Assembly: GCA_039714735.1 (NCBI GenBank)
Contig: JBDLIT010000010.1
Coordinates: 1 to 56,195 of the forward strand
DNA length: 56,195 nt
Direction of reading: 5' to 3'
Source: JASJBU01 sp039714735
GTDB taxonomy: Bacteria; Pseudomonadota; Gammaproteobacteria; Chromatiales; Chromatiaceae
Shown here piece by piece: positions 28,353 through 37,067 of this stretch (the first letter of the stretch is position 1; the number at the start of each line of letters is the position of its first letter). Under the pieces are notes generated by a model, which was not told the DNA's origin, ran no database searches, and saw only the letters and a list, made by a program, of their open reading frames with translations. The translations under genes and the position numbers were made by a program.

Positions 28353-28415
28353 ATTGTGGATCCGGTATAATATTTCGTAGTAACTACGAGATGTGATTTT
28401 TCGAGTACACTCGCG

Positions 28416-30584
28416 CTATCTTTCTTCAGACAATAACAAGAACTCTTCTTCCGCCATCTGCCTTAGGGTAAATGCAGCTTGCAGTTTGGCTTCCTCTTGC
28501 TGTTGAGACTGCATGGTTTTAATGCCTACTGCAGATTTTCTTGCGTTGTATGTGCTGGAATTCGGAGTAATTTTTCTTTCACCAAACGCTTCCGGTTTCT
28601 TGTCGGCATCCCGTTTCCTCAAGGCGTCCTGAATGAAAGGTTTGGCAGTGATATTCAATTTAATATTGTTTTCCTGTGTACCGGTTTTTTGTAACGATAA
28701 ACCATCCCATACTCTAAAACTCACTATGCCTAATAAGACGCATATAGTTAAAAATAGTATTCTGAAAGGCCAGGATATTTTTGGTTTTTCCGGGGATGTA
28801 TTTAGAGGCGTTTTTCTCTTTTGTTGAACAGGAATTATACTTGGCGCATTGTGATGCACTTCCTCAATTAGTAGTTGTTTCGAAACTGAATTTATTCCAT
28901 TCTCTGATCTTTTCTCAATTGGAGTAATTGTAGGGGTAGCTGTAAGGTTGAATGGATTGGTCTCTTTCTTCCCATCAAGTAACTGTTTCTCGAGATCAGC
29001 CAGCTTATTTTCTGCCGTTGAATGCATCATGTGCGCATCGGCCAGCTCTATTTCAAAATCCTTTTTTTGCTTTTTTAGTTGTTCTTTAAGATTTGACAGT
29101 TCAGTTTCTGAGGCCTTGTAGGCCCGTGTGGATTTATCGATTTGCTCGTTAGCTTTATTAAGCTGGGTTTGTATAAGCTCAGTCTCCTGGAGTAAATGTT
29201 GTTCAATTATAGAGCGGTCATTCTCTGTCTCCATGAGTTGGTTCTGGTTGGACTCGGCGGTTTCCGCTCGTTTGTGCATCTCCTCATATTCTGATTTCAA
29301 TTGCTGAAGTTTTAGCCTTGTTTGCTGTTGCAGGGCATCAGTCTCATGTAACTGTTTTCTTAATTGTTCAAAATCTTCATTTTGTTTCTGTAATCTGAAA
29401 ACTTCTTCTTTTAATAGCCCATTTTCATATTCAGATACGAGTAATGCATCATTGATTTTATCAATATCATCATTGGTGGATATGGTGTTCGTTCCATGCT
29501 CATTTCCCCCCCTTTTTTTCAGGGCCTCCTGCTCAGCCAGTTTTCGCATGGAGATCTCAGTCTGTCTGGATAATTCTTGATTCTCAGACTGCATTTCCGG
29601 GCTATCGTTAAACAGAGTACTGACTGGTGTTATCGTAGCATTGCCTTTATCTACAACCCTGTTTCCTCCTGCATTGACCGCAGCTTTCAGACGCTGTTCA
29701 GCAAGGCGGAAAAGATCACTGAATGTGATTCCTGGTTTTATATCAGGAGCAGATACACCGATGCTGGCAGTAACTGTGGAGTCTGATTCCCCTAAGTAAA
29801 ACTTTTTAGAGTGAAGATCAGAAAGAATTTTCCGGCCCAGATGTTTTGTCCCAACTGAATTTGCTGCAGGAAACAATATTGCGTAAGTTCCCTCACCAAA
29901 ATAGCCGACTATATCTTCTATACGTGTATAAGAACGGATTATTTCAGCAGTTGTAATTAATATGTGTTCAATTGCCGGATCGCTGTAATGTTGTTTTATT
30001 TTTTCGAACTGATCAAATTGCAGTAGAAGCAATGCAAGCTCATTTTTGTTGCGTATCGCAAAGGAGAGCCGTTTGCGAGCATTTTGTGAAAAAACAACTT
30101 TATTGGAAATTCCGCTAAGAAGCTCTTCGTCTTGTAGTGGGTCTTGTTGTCTGGCAACTGATTGTTTAGAGGTATATATTTTCACGTGTTCAACTATATC
30201 CTTAGCATCAAAAGGCTTTGTGACTAGATCATTTGCGCCCTCATCAATCAGTTGTGAACGAATTTCCTGATTTTCTTCCCTACCGGTTATGACGATGAAT
30301 GGTAGATTACGGATTTTCTCATCGTCAGACAGACGAAGCTTTCGGAGTAGCTCCCTGCCATCCAATTTTGGCATTGCCAGATCAGAAAACACCAGGCTAA
30401 TTGCCGGGTTCTCCTGCAAAATCATCCAGGCTTTATCACCATCATCGGCTTCTATGATTTCATAGCGCCGCTGCAGAATATTCTTAAGTGAGACTCGAAC
30501 TACACGAGAGTCATCTACTACAAGAATTGATGGTTTGTCGTTGTCCTGGTTACTGGCAGAAGTCACAACTTGGTCTAGGCTCAC
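28416..30584 (-). CDS. REC / degenerate GGDEF / coiled-coil membrane-anchored protein
   Basis: A 722-residue protein with an unusual layout. Residues ~18-140 are a receiver domain (ILVVDDSRVVRVSLKN, phosphoacceptor in LVFSDLAMPKLDG). Residues ~160-320 are GGDEF-like, but the active-site loop reads YFGEGTYAILFP, so cyclase activity is unlikely. A long coiled coil (~330-550) follows, then one membrane segment (FRILFLTICVLLGIVSFRVW, ~605-625) and a ~100-residue tail that should be outside the cytoplasm. The start is GTG 30584. It is divergent from an HDOD gene. It is more A/T-rich than its neighbours. I infer a membrane-tethered phospho-signal scaffold. Confidence 0.85.
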   Translation of the reverse strand: MSLDQVVTSASNQDNDKPSILVVDDSRVVRVSLKNILQRRYEIIEADDGDKAWMILQENPAISLVFSDLAMPKLDGRELLRKLRLSDDEKIRNLPFIVITGREENQEIRSQLIDEGANDLVTKPFDAKDIVEHVKIYTSKQSVARQQDPLQDEELLSGISNKVVFSQNARKRLSFAIRNKNELALLLLQFDQFEKIKQHYSDPAIEHILITTAEIIRSYTRIEDIVGYFGEGTYAILFPAANSVGTKHLGRKILSDLHSKKFYLGESDSTVTASIGVSAPDIKPGITFSDLFRLAEQRLKAAVNAGGNRVVDKGNATITPVSTLFNDSPEMQSENQELSRQTEISMRKLAEQEALKKRGGNEHGTNTISTNDDIDKINDALLVSEYENGLLKEEVFRLQKQNEDFEQLRKQLHETDALQQQTRLKLQQLKSEYEEMHKRAETAESNQNQLMETENDRSIIEQHLLQETELIQTQLNKANEQIDKSTRAYKASETELSNLKEQLKKQKKDFEIELADAHMMHSTAENKLADLEKQLLDGKKETNPFNLTATPTITPIEKRSENGINSVSKQLLIEEVHHNAPSIIPVQQKRKTPLNTSPEKPKISWPFRILFLTICVLLGIVSFRVWDGLSLQKTGTQENNIKLNITAKPFIQDALRKRDADKKPEAFGERKITPNSSTYNARKSAVGIKTMQSQQQEEAKLQAAFTLRQMAEEEFLLLSEER

Positions 30585-30909
30585 GATTGTCTACCGAAAT
30601 GTCTATCTGAAACATGGATATTAGAAATCCCTTCACCCAGCATATTCGGCAATGGTTTGGGGTTCTTAAGATTCTCCTCCTTGAGGTGAATATGAAAAAT
30701 GAGCTAACTTAATGATTTTAAACAGTTAATCTTTTAAATAATAAAGCGATGAAGAAGCGGTTATGAGAGTTCCTTCAAAAAAATCATAAATAAAATATTT
30801 ATGCTTCTCTCAAATCGTCAACTGATACCAGTACAACTATGCTTGAAGTAGATAGTTTTTCTTTTTTTACCTAAACTTTTTTCAATTCCCTGCCGATGTA
30901 AGCGATACC
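30585..30909. other. divergent intergenic region REC protein / HDOD
   Basis: About 325 A/T-rich bases with no gene. It must carry the promoters of both divergent genes. I see no hexamer pair that I would call with confidence, and no strong palindrome. Confidence 0.5.
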
Positions 30910-31827
30910 ATGTCTAAGTCAGTCTTTCAGCTTTCAGACGGTGAAGTCGTCACCTCAGAAACCCCCGAAGAACGCGAAAAGCGGGAGATGGAATCTTTTT
31001 CGGTGCAGGATTTTGTCAACACGGTCCGGGATGACTTCAGAACAAACAATATTAACCTGCCAACTTTGCCTACTCTCGCGCTAGAAGCGCTTCTGGTAAT
31101 CAATGATGCTGACAGTTCAGCAGCTGATTTAGAAAAAGTGATTTCAAAGGATGCGGCACTTACCGCCAGACTGATCCGCTATGCGAATAGTCCGTTGTAT
31201 CGCGGCACAAATACTGTCACGGCAATCAAACTGGCTATCACCCGAATTGGATTTCAGCGAGTAAAGAATGCAGTGTATGCAGTTTCGATGAAGGAGGTGT
31301 TTCGTACACCTATTAAAGCGATAGAACAACGTATGGAAAAGTTATGGGCCCATTCCGTAAAGGTCGGGGCACAGGCAGCAATACTTGCAAAAGATCATCC
31401 CAGACTTGACCCTGACATCGCCCTGGTTGCGGGCTTGGTTCATGATATCGGAAAAATTCCATTGCTGACCAAGGCATGTGAGTATGATGAATTGACCCAG
31501 AATCCTGAGTTTCTTGATCGTCTGTTACAAAAACTCCATCCGCAACTGGGGAGCAGCATCATAAAGCTCTGGAAATTTGATCAGAGAGTTGTCGAAGTTG
31601 CCGCGGAACATGAGGATCTTAAGCGGAACCCAGGAGATGCTCCTGTTGACTATGTCGATCTGGTTCAGGCGGCAAACATATTAGCATATGAAGGTACAGA
31701 TCACTCTCTGGCAGGTATAGATCGCCAGTCAGTCAAGGCTTTTTCAAGGGTTTTTTCGAGCTCTGGCGAGAAAGAAAATTTGGGCCTGGAAGAGGATACC
31801 AAAGCAGTTGAGGATCTTGTGTTTTAG
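30910..31827 (+). CDS. HDOD domain signalling protein
   Basis: A 305-residue protein with one HDOD domain (about residues 40-245). The family pattern is seen in INLPTLPTLALEALLVINDA, LTARLIRYANSPLYRG, AITRIGFQRVKNAVYAV and VAGLVHDIGKIPLL; the latter keeps an HD pair. HDOD proteins act in signalling, often with c-di-GMP or two-component partners. The divergent REC/GGDEF-like gene supports such a link. The last 3 bases of the gene overlap the stop of the convergent maf gene. Confidence 0.9.
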   Translation: MSKSVFQLSDGEVVTSETPEEREKREMESFSVQDFVNTVRDDFRTNNINLPTLPTLALEALLVINDADSSAADLEKVISKDAALTARLIRYANSPLYRGTNTVTAIKLAITRIGFQRVKNAVYAVSMKEVFRTPIKAIEQRMEKLWAHSVKVGAQAAILAKDHPRLDPDIALVAGLVHDIGKIPLLTKACEYDELTQNPEFLDRLLQKLHPQLGSSIIKLWKFDQRVVEVAAEHEDLKRNPGDAPVDYVDLVQAANILAYEGTDHSLAGIDRQSVKAFSRVFSSSGEKENLGLEEDTKAVEDLVF

Positions 31828-32432
31828 GTTTTCAAGGGGTTTATACCCTCGTTTTTCAACATATCTATCAGACGTATGAGTGGCAGGCCTATCAACGAAT
31901 TAGGGTCATCGCCTTCCATTTTCCTGAATAGTGTGATGCCAAGCCCTTCGGATTTGAATGATCCGGCACAGTTATAGGGTCTTTCGCGAGACAGATAGTT
32001 TTCGATCTCCTCACTATCCAATTCCCGGAAATGTACAGAAAAAGGTTCACAACAAACCTGTAAATTCCCTGTCGAGCTATTCAAAAGAGACAGACCTGTA
32101 TAAAAAGTGACCTTTTTACCTGACGCCAGGGTCAACTGCTCAATGGCCCGCTGATGGTCACCCGGTTTACCCAATATCTTGCCACTGATTGCCGCAACCT
32201 GGTCAGAACCAATAATCAACGCATCTGGGTAGCGGTTCGCAACAGCTTTTGCCTTTAGCTGCGCGAGGCGTCGCACCAAATTTTCTGAGTGTTCGTCAGG
32301 TTTTGGGGATTCGTCAACCTCAGGTGCTTCCGTACTAAAATCAATCCCGAGCTTTTGTAGAAGCTCACGTCGGAAAGGCGATGTGGAAGCTAAAACAATC
32401 TGAAGGTTATGGGATAATGGCTTTTCTGTCAT
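31824..32432 (-). CDS. yceF: Maf-like nucleotide pyrophosphatase (YceF type)
   Basis: A 202-residue Maf/HAM1-fold protein. The N-terminal LASTSPFRRELLQKLGI, then EAPEVDESP, LIIGSDQVA and a C-terminal GDDPNSLIGLPLIRLIDML are the YceF-type signature. YceF-type enzymes hydrolyse 7-methyl-GTP and related modified nucleotides. In many gammaproteobacteria yceF lies directly beside yceD-rpmF. Here oadGAB and a repeat array lie between them. Its end overlaps the HDOD gene by 4 bases. Confidence 0.93.
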   Translation of the reverse strand: MTEKPLSHNLQIVLASTSPFRRELLQKLGIDFSTEAPEVDESPKPDEHSENLVRRLAQLKAKAVANRYPDALIIGSDQVAAISGKILGKPGDHQRAIEQLTLASGKKVTFYTGLSLLNSSTGNLQVCCEPFSVHFRELDSEEIENYLSRERPYNCAGSFKSEGLGITLFRKMEGDDPNSLIGLPLIRLIDMLKNEGINPLKT

Positions 32433-32788
32433 TTAAAGGACTCTTTAACCAGGTAAACTTTATTGGTATTCAAAAATAATGTAACTTGCGAACAACTGAC
32501 AGCCACAAGCGCCGATGATTGAATAGCTTCTTTTGGCTTCATAGGATTACTTTCCGGTAATGTTCTATGGCGTTCAAAGAGAAGGCAAGCTTAGGAGTTA
32601 CTATAAATTTATTCAATAGGATCAACTAACTATTAATTAATTCAATAGTTAGCATGGATATTCTAAATACAGGCTGATTTTTTCTAATAAAACAATTAGT
32701 AATGTATATATATTAAGGTAATTGCTGCTTGACAATCTCCACTATAGGCACGTAAAAAGGTCATTAATTAATAAATAAATTTTTGGAT
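32433..32788. promoter_or_regulatory. divergent region maf / oadGAB with palindrome
   Basis: About 355 A/T-rich bases without a gene. An inverted repeat, CTAACTATT (32626-32634) and AATAGTTAG (32644-32652), with a 9-nt spacer lies about 135 nt before oadG and could be an operator. TTGACA at 32729-32734 is a consensus -35 box, but the best -10 options at the right spacing are poor. Confidence 0.4.
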
Positions 32789-33043
32789 ATGCCGATCACA
32801 GACCTACTGTTGACAGGTTTAAACCTGATGTTCCTGGGTATGGGGATTGTTTTTTCATTCCTGGTGTTATTGGTTTATAGCATGCTAGGGATGTCCAAGC
32901 TTGCCATGGCCTCGGAGAAACGGGGAGCGGAACACACTAAGACTGTTTCTCAACCTCCAGATCATCCATCTAATGATGTGAGGGGGGATCTGGTTGCGGT
33001 GATTGCTGCGGCGGTAACTCGCTATCGCACGACACATAACTGA
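32789..33043 (+). CDS. oadG: oxaloacetate decarboxylase gamma subunit
   Basis: An 84-residue OadG. One N-terminal membrane segment (MFLGMGIVFSFLVLLVYSM) precedes a hydrophilic tail that ends RGDLVAVIAAAVTRYRTTHN. OadG assembles the alpha and beta subunits at the membrane. I use ATG 32789; TTG 32783 is also in frame. No good ribosome site is visible. First gene of oadGAB. Confidence 0.9.
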   Translation: MPITDLLLTGLNLMFLGMGIVFSFLVLLVYSMLGMSKLAMASEKRGAEHTKTVSQPPDHPSNDVRGDLVAVIAAAVTRYRTTHN

Positions 33044-33112
33044 AATCGCTGTAAAATCCAGAGCTTTGTGCATCCAATGATAGGTCTGTGAAGGCCTGAA
33101 CTGTGGTTAAAT

Positions 33113-34891
33113 ATGAGTGAAATTAAACCGTTAGGACTCACGGATGTCGTGCTTCGCGACGCCCATCAATCACTATTTGCCACCCGGTTGCGGCTTGAAG
33201 ATATGCTGCCGATTGCAGAGAAGCTTGATCAGATTGGCTTCTGGTCACTGGAGACCTGGGGGGGCGCCACTTTTGATGCTTGTATCCGCTTTCTGGGGGA
33301 AGACCCCTGGGAGAGGCTCCGTGAACTAAAGGCGGCTATGCCGAACACTCCCCAGCAGATGTTGCTAAGGGGGCAGAATATCCTTGGCTACAGACACTAC
33401 GCAGATGATGTTGTCGAGGCATTTGTAGAGCGTGCCGCCACCAACGGCGTTGATGTATTCCGCATATTTGATGCGATGAATGATCTGCGTAACCTTGAAA
33501 CAGCCATCAAGGCAACCCTGAAAACCGGCAAGCACGCACAAGGGACAATGTCGTACACGGTAAGCCCAGTGCATGATCTGGATTATTGGGTGCGGATGGG
33601 TACAGAGTTGGAATCCATGGGTTGCGATTCCATCTGTATCAAGGATATGGCTGGCCTGCTTAGGCCCTATGTAGCAGAAGAGTTGGTCACTCGGCTTAAA
33701 TCTGCCTGTTCAATACCAATCGCGATGCATTGTCACGCCACTACTGGCATGAGTACTGCGACAGCCATTAAGGCTGCAGAGGCTGGTATCGATATGGTTG
33801 ATACGGCTATATCGTCCATGAGCATGACCTATGGACATTCTCCCACTGAGTCTCTTGCGGCCATTTTGGAAGGAACCCCGCGTGACACCGGATTGAATCT
33901 TACTCTACTGGAAGAAATCGCGGCCTATTTTCGTGAAGTGCGTAAGAAATACGCCAAATTCGAAGGGGCGCTGAAGGGTATCGATTCCCGAATATTGGTT
34001 GCTCAGGTTCCTGGTGGAATGCTCACTAATATGGAGAATCAGCTGAGAGAGCAGGGCGCTCACGAGCGGTTGGATGAGGTTCTGGAGGAGATTCCCAAGG
34101 TTCGAGAAGACCTTGGCTATATTCCATTGGTTACTCCAACGTCCCAAATTGTCGGGACGCAGGCAGTACTGAATGTCCTGACCGGTGAGCGCTATAAAAG
34201 CATGGCGAAGGAGACTGCAGGTGTATTGAAAGGGGAATATGGGGCTACCCCCGCACCTGTTGATAGTGAATTGCAGGCAAAGGTGCTTGAGCCGGGACAA
34301 GAGGCAATTACCTGTCGTCCTGCCGATCTATTGAAACCGGAAATGGACAAGCTCACAAATGAATTTCGTGAACTTGCCAAAAAGCATACGGTCAGTGTTG
34401 CAAGTCAAGAAATTGATGATGTGCTGATATATGCATTGTTCCCCCAGGTCGGATTGAAGTTTCTCGAGAACCGCAACAATCCAGCTGCATTTGAGCCAGC
34501 ACCGGGAAATGAACCAGAACCACAACCTGAAATACCCGCAAAGCCTGCAGTTGGTGGAATAGAGGCCTATCAAGTCGAGGTCAATGGGGTCATTTACGAT
34601 GTAAAAGTAACAGCTACTGGAGAGTTGGACAGCGTTGAACAGAAGTCAGTAGCCAAACCCAAGGCATCGGAGCCCGTTGGCGGCACAATCAATGCGCCAC
34701 TTGCCGGCAATATATACAAAATAAATGTTAGCCAGGGTCAGCGAGTCTCTTCAGGGGATGTCATTATGGTGCTTGAAGCCATGAAAATGGAGACCGAAGT
34801 ACGTGCAACGACTTCAGGTGTGATTGCAAAAATACTGGTAAAGGAGGGTGACGCCGTACAGGTTGGCACCTCACTGGTGAGTCTTTCTTAG
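33113..34891 (+). CDS. oadA: oxaloacetate decarboxylase alpha subunit
   Basis: A 592-residue biotin-dependent carboxyltransferase. The N-terminal catalytic barrel shows TDVVLRDAHQSLFATRL, CIKDMAGLLRPYV (lysine) and the metal-binding MHCHATTGMSTATAI. The conserved carboxylase domain, a Pro/Glu-rich linker (~470-510) and the C-terminal biotinyl domain with VLEAMKMETEV follow. It transfers the carboxyl of oxaloacetate to biotin. OadB then decarboxylates carboxybiotin while pumping Na+. It ends 3 nt before oadB. Confidence 0.96.
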   Translation: MSEIKPLGLTDVVLRDAHQSLFATRLRLEDMLPIAEKLDQIGFWSLETWGGATFDACIRFLGEDPWERLRELKAAMPNTPQQMLLRGQNILGYRHYADDVVEAFVERAATNGVDVFRIFDAMNDLRNLETAIKATLKTGKHAQGTMSYTVSPVHDLDYWVRMGTELESMGCDSICIKDMAGLLRPYVAEELVTRLKSACSIPIAMHCHATTGMSTATAIKAAEAGIDMVDTAISSMSMTYGHSPTESLAAILEGTPRDTGLNLTLLEEIAAYFREVRKKYAKFEGALKGIDSRILVAQVPGGMLTNMENQLREQGAHERLDEVLEEIPKVREDLGYIPLVTPTSQIVGTQAVLNVLTGERYKSMAKETAGVLKGEYGATPAPVDSELQAKVLEPGQEAITCRPADLLKPEMDKLTNEFRELAKKHTVSVASQEIDDVLIYALFPQVGLKFLENRNNPAAFEPAPGNEPEPQPEIPAKPAVGGIEAYQVEVNGVIYDVKVTATGELDSVEQKSVAKPKASEPVGGTINAPLAGNIYKINVSQGQRVSSGDVIMVLEAMKMETEVRATTSGVIAKILVKEGDAVQVGTSLVSLS

Positions 34892-34894
34892 ATT

Positions 34895-36031
34895 ATGATT
34901 GAAATCGGACTTGGACCATTATGGGAATCCACTGGGATTGCCAATCTGGAGTGGGGGCAGGCACTGATGATGTGTATCGGTGGTTTGCTTATCTATTTGG
35001 CCGTGGTGAAAAAATTCGAGCCACTGCTGCTGCTGCCTATCGGCTTTGGTGCGATATTGAGCAACATTCCACTGGCCGGAATAGGCGGGGCAGATGGATT
35101 ATTGGGCCATATCTACCATGTCGGTATAGAGACCGGGATATTCCCACTGCTTATCTTCATGGGCGTGGGGGCGCTGACAGACTTCGGCGCCCTGATTGCT
35201 ATGCCCTGGACGCTACTGCTGGGTGCGGCAGCCCAATTCGGCATTTTTGTAACCCTGATAGGCGCACTGGCCCTTAATCTCATCCCCGGATTCAATTTCA
35301 CCCTGGCGGATGCCTCCGCGATTGCCATCATTGGTGGGGCAGATGGTCCAACCGCCATCTTTTTAGCTTCCCGTCTTGCCCCGGACTTACTCGGAGCAAT
35401 CGCTGTAGCAGCCTATTCATATATGGCCCTGGTGCCGATCATCCAGCCGCCGATCATGCGTCTGCTTACTACAGAGCGTGAGCGTAAAGTTGTGATGCAG
35501 CAACTCAGGCACGTCAGCAAGATGGAGAAGGTATTATTTCCCTTCATCGTCTTACTGCTCTGTATCATCTTTCTACCCTCAGCGGCGCCACTGATAGGTA
35601 TGCTGACCTTTGGTAATTTATTGCGGGAGAGCGGCGTCGTCGAGCGTCTCAGCCACGCTGCTCAGAATGAAATAATCAATATTGTCACCATCTTTCTCGG
35701 CTTGGCCGTTGGCTCAAAATTGTCTGCAGATAAATTTTTAACTGTGGAAACATTGGGTATTCTGGCCCTTGGAGCATTCGCATTCTGCGTGGGAACTGCG
35801 GCGGGGGTCTTGATGGGTAAGGCCATGCACCGTTTTACGGGTGGAAAGGTCAATCCATTGATTGGCGCAGCCGGGGTTTCTGCTGTACCTATGGCTGCAC
35901 GGGTAGTCAACAAAGTGGGCCTTGAAACCAACCACCATAATTTCCTACTGATGCATGCCATGGGGCCCAATGTGGCCGGGGTCATTGGCTCGGCCGTGGC
36001 AGCAGGTATCCTGCTCGCTCTGGTTGGGTGA
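34895..36031 (+). CDS. oadB: oxaloacetate decarboxylase beta subunit (Na+ pump)
   Basis: A 378-residue polytopic protein. The catalytic/ion pathway segments are in SAIAIIGGADGPTAIFLASR (aspartate), SYMALVPIIQPPIM and GPNVAGVIGSAVAAGILLAL. It couples carboxybiotin decarboxylation to Na+ export. It starts 3 nt after oadA. With OadG/A this should decarboxylate oxaloacetate to pyruvate or, with ample Na+ gradient, run in reverse. The stop overlaps the edge of a perfect 37-bp palindrome. Confidence 0.96.
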   Translation: MIEIGLGPLWESTGIANLEWGQALMMCIGGLLIYLAVVKKFEPLLLLPIGFGAILSNIPLAGIGGADGLLGHIYHVGIETGIFPLLIFMGVGALTDFGALIAMPWTLLLGAAAQFGIFVTLIGALALNLIPGFNFTLADASAIAIIGGADGPTAIFLASRLAPDLLGAIAVAAYSYMALVPIIQPPIMRLLTTERERKVVMQQLRHVSKMEKVLFPFIVLLLCIIFLPSAAPLIGMLTFGNLLRESGVVERLSHAAQNEIINIVTIFLGLAVGSKLSADKFLTVETLGILALGAFAFCVGTAAGVLMGKAMHRFTGGKVNPLIGAAGVSAVPMAARVVNKVGLETNHHNFLLMHAMGPNVAGVIGSAVAAGILLALVG

Positions 36032-36068
36032 GACAAGTTTCTTTGTCCAGTGGACAAAGAAACTTGTC
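36032..36068 (+). repeat. perfect palindrome directly after oadB
   Basis: Positions 36032-36049 and 36051-36068 are exact reverse complements around a single base (36050); the right arm is TGGACAAAGAAACTTGTC. It starts on the base after the oadB stop. There is no U-run. The right arm is also the start of the first ~110-bp repeat unit. Confidence 0.8.
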
Positions 36069-36355
36069 GAACGACCGCACAGGAAGTGCGGGCCGGGGGT
36101 TAATAAACCCACCTCAGTTGCGCCATGGATGGCAGGAATAATCTAGAAAAAACCTCTTCTGGACAAAGGAAGTCAGCCGAACGACCGCACAGGATGTGCG
36201 GGCTGGGGCATAGCAAACCCATCTCAGTCGCGCCAGGGATGGCTTGTACCACCTAAATAAAACCACCCATGAACAAAGAAATTAGTCGAACGACCGTACA
36301 CGATGTACGGGCCGGGGCTTAGCCAAATCCACCTCCACCGCCGTTATCTTCCCTT
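36052..36355 (+). repeat. three tandem ~110-bp units with covarying GGA hairpins
   Basis: Units start at 36052, 36161 and 36271 (GGACAAAG/GAACAAAG), periods 109 and 110; the third is shorter. Each has a 6-bp hairpin: CCGCAC-AGGAA-GTGCGG (36075-36091), CCGCAC-AGGAT-GTGCGG (36185-36201) and CCGTAC-ACGAT-GTACGG (36294-36310). The third changes both sides of the stem together. Units 1 and 2 also have GCC-ATGGAT-GGC and GCC-AGGGAT-GGC. No open reading frame is supported. A transcribed RNA element read through from oadB, or a structured repeat, fits best. Confidence 0.75.
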
Positions 36356-36482
36356 CGCTCTAAAATCACATGAAGTTTCTGTGGCTTACAGAAAATCAAC
36401 GAGATACTGAATGCATCATCTGAGCATAGCGCAATAAGTCTCAGGAATAGTCCAGCTCAGCACTACAAGACCTGTTATCATT

Positions 36483-36512
36483 TTGACATCCTAGGGCTTT
36501 CCATAATAGAAT
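36483..36512 (+). promoter_or_regulatory. sigma-70 promoter for yceD operon
   Basis: TTGACA (36483-36488) and TAGAAT (36507-36512) are 18 nt apart. The yceD ATG is only 9 nt after the -10 box, so a transcript from here would have almost no leader. Confidence 0.7.
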
Positions 36513-36521
36513 CGCGCGCTT

Positions 36522-37037
36522 ATGTCGCAACGCTTGCCCGATCATCTTGATCCTTGGCGATATGTCAATCTGGCCAAACGGACCAATGGTTCCTATTCGC
36601 TTGGCGATCTACCGAGGCTTCGTGGTTGCCTTGCAGAGCAGCAGGGTGAAGCTCGCTTCGATCTGGAGTTTTCCCGTGACAAGCAGCATAGGGCATGTCT
36701 ACATGGAACAGTTGAGGCCCAATTGGTTCTGGAGTGCCAGCGTTGTCTCGGAACGATATTGTTTCCAGTTAAATCAAAAGTGTCACTCGCTTTTGTTGAA
36801 AGTCTGGAAGAAGCAGAAAACTTACCGGATGATCTTGATCCTGAACTGGTAGAAAACGGCCAGGTGGAGCTCAGGAATCTGATTGAGGATGAATTGTTAC
36901 TCGCGCTGCCTCAGGTGCCAACGCACCCTGTAGGCGAGTGTGCGTCAGGCATGGGTGAGAAACCCAATGAAAAACCTGTAGCAGTGCGTGAAAGCCCGTT
37001 TGCAGTTCTAGCCCAACTGAAACGGCATGACGAATAA
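36522..37037 (+). CDS. yceD: YceD/DUF177 family protein
   Basis: A 171-residue DUF177 (YceD) protein. It contains the paired cysteines of the family in LVLECQRCLGTILFPV, the acidic stretch VENGQVELRNLIEDELLLALP, and a C-terminal VRESPFAVLAQLKR. YceD proteins are linked to 23S rRNA or ribosome assembly and are nearly always next to rpmF. Here rpmF follows 30 nt later. The ATG has no ribosome site and lies right behind a strong promoter. Confidence 0.93.
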   Translation: MSQRLPDHLDPWRYVNLAKRTNGSYSLGDLPRLRGCLAEQQGEARFDLEFSRDKQHRACLHGTVEAQLVLECQRCLGTILFPVKSKVSLAFVESLEEAENLPDDLDPELVENGQVELRNLIEDELLLALPQVPTHPVGECASGMGEKPNEKPVAVRESPFAVLAQLKRHDE

Positions 37038-37067
37038 TTTTTTTTATCGATACTCAGGAGTCCAGCC

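Noticed and set aside
32729..32757. Promoter TTGACA for oadGAB
   Set aside because: The -35 box is perfect, but the best -10 at proper spacing (GTAAAA) is poor, so I did not call it as a separate promoter.
36052..36355. CRISPR array
   Set aside because: Units of ~110 bp diverge along their whole length, there are no short identical repeats with unique spacers, and no cas genes are present.
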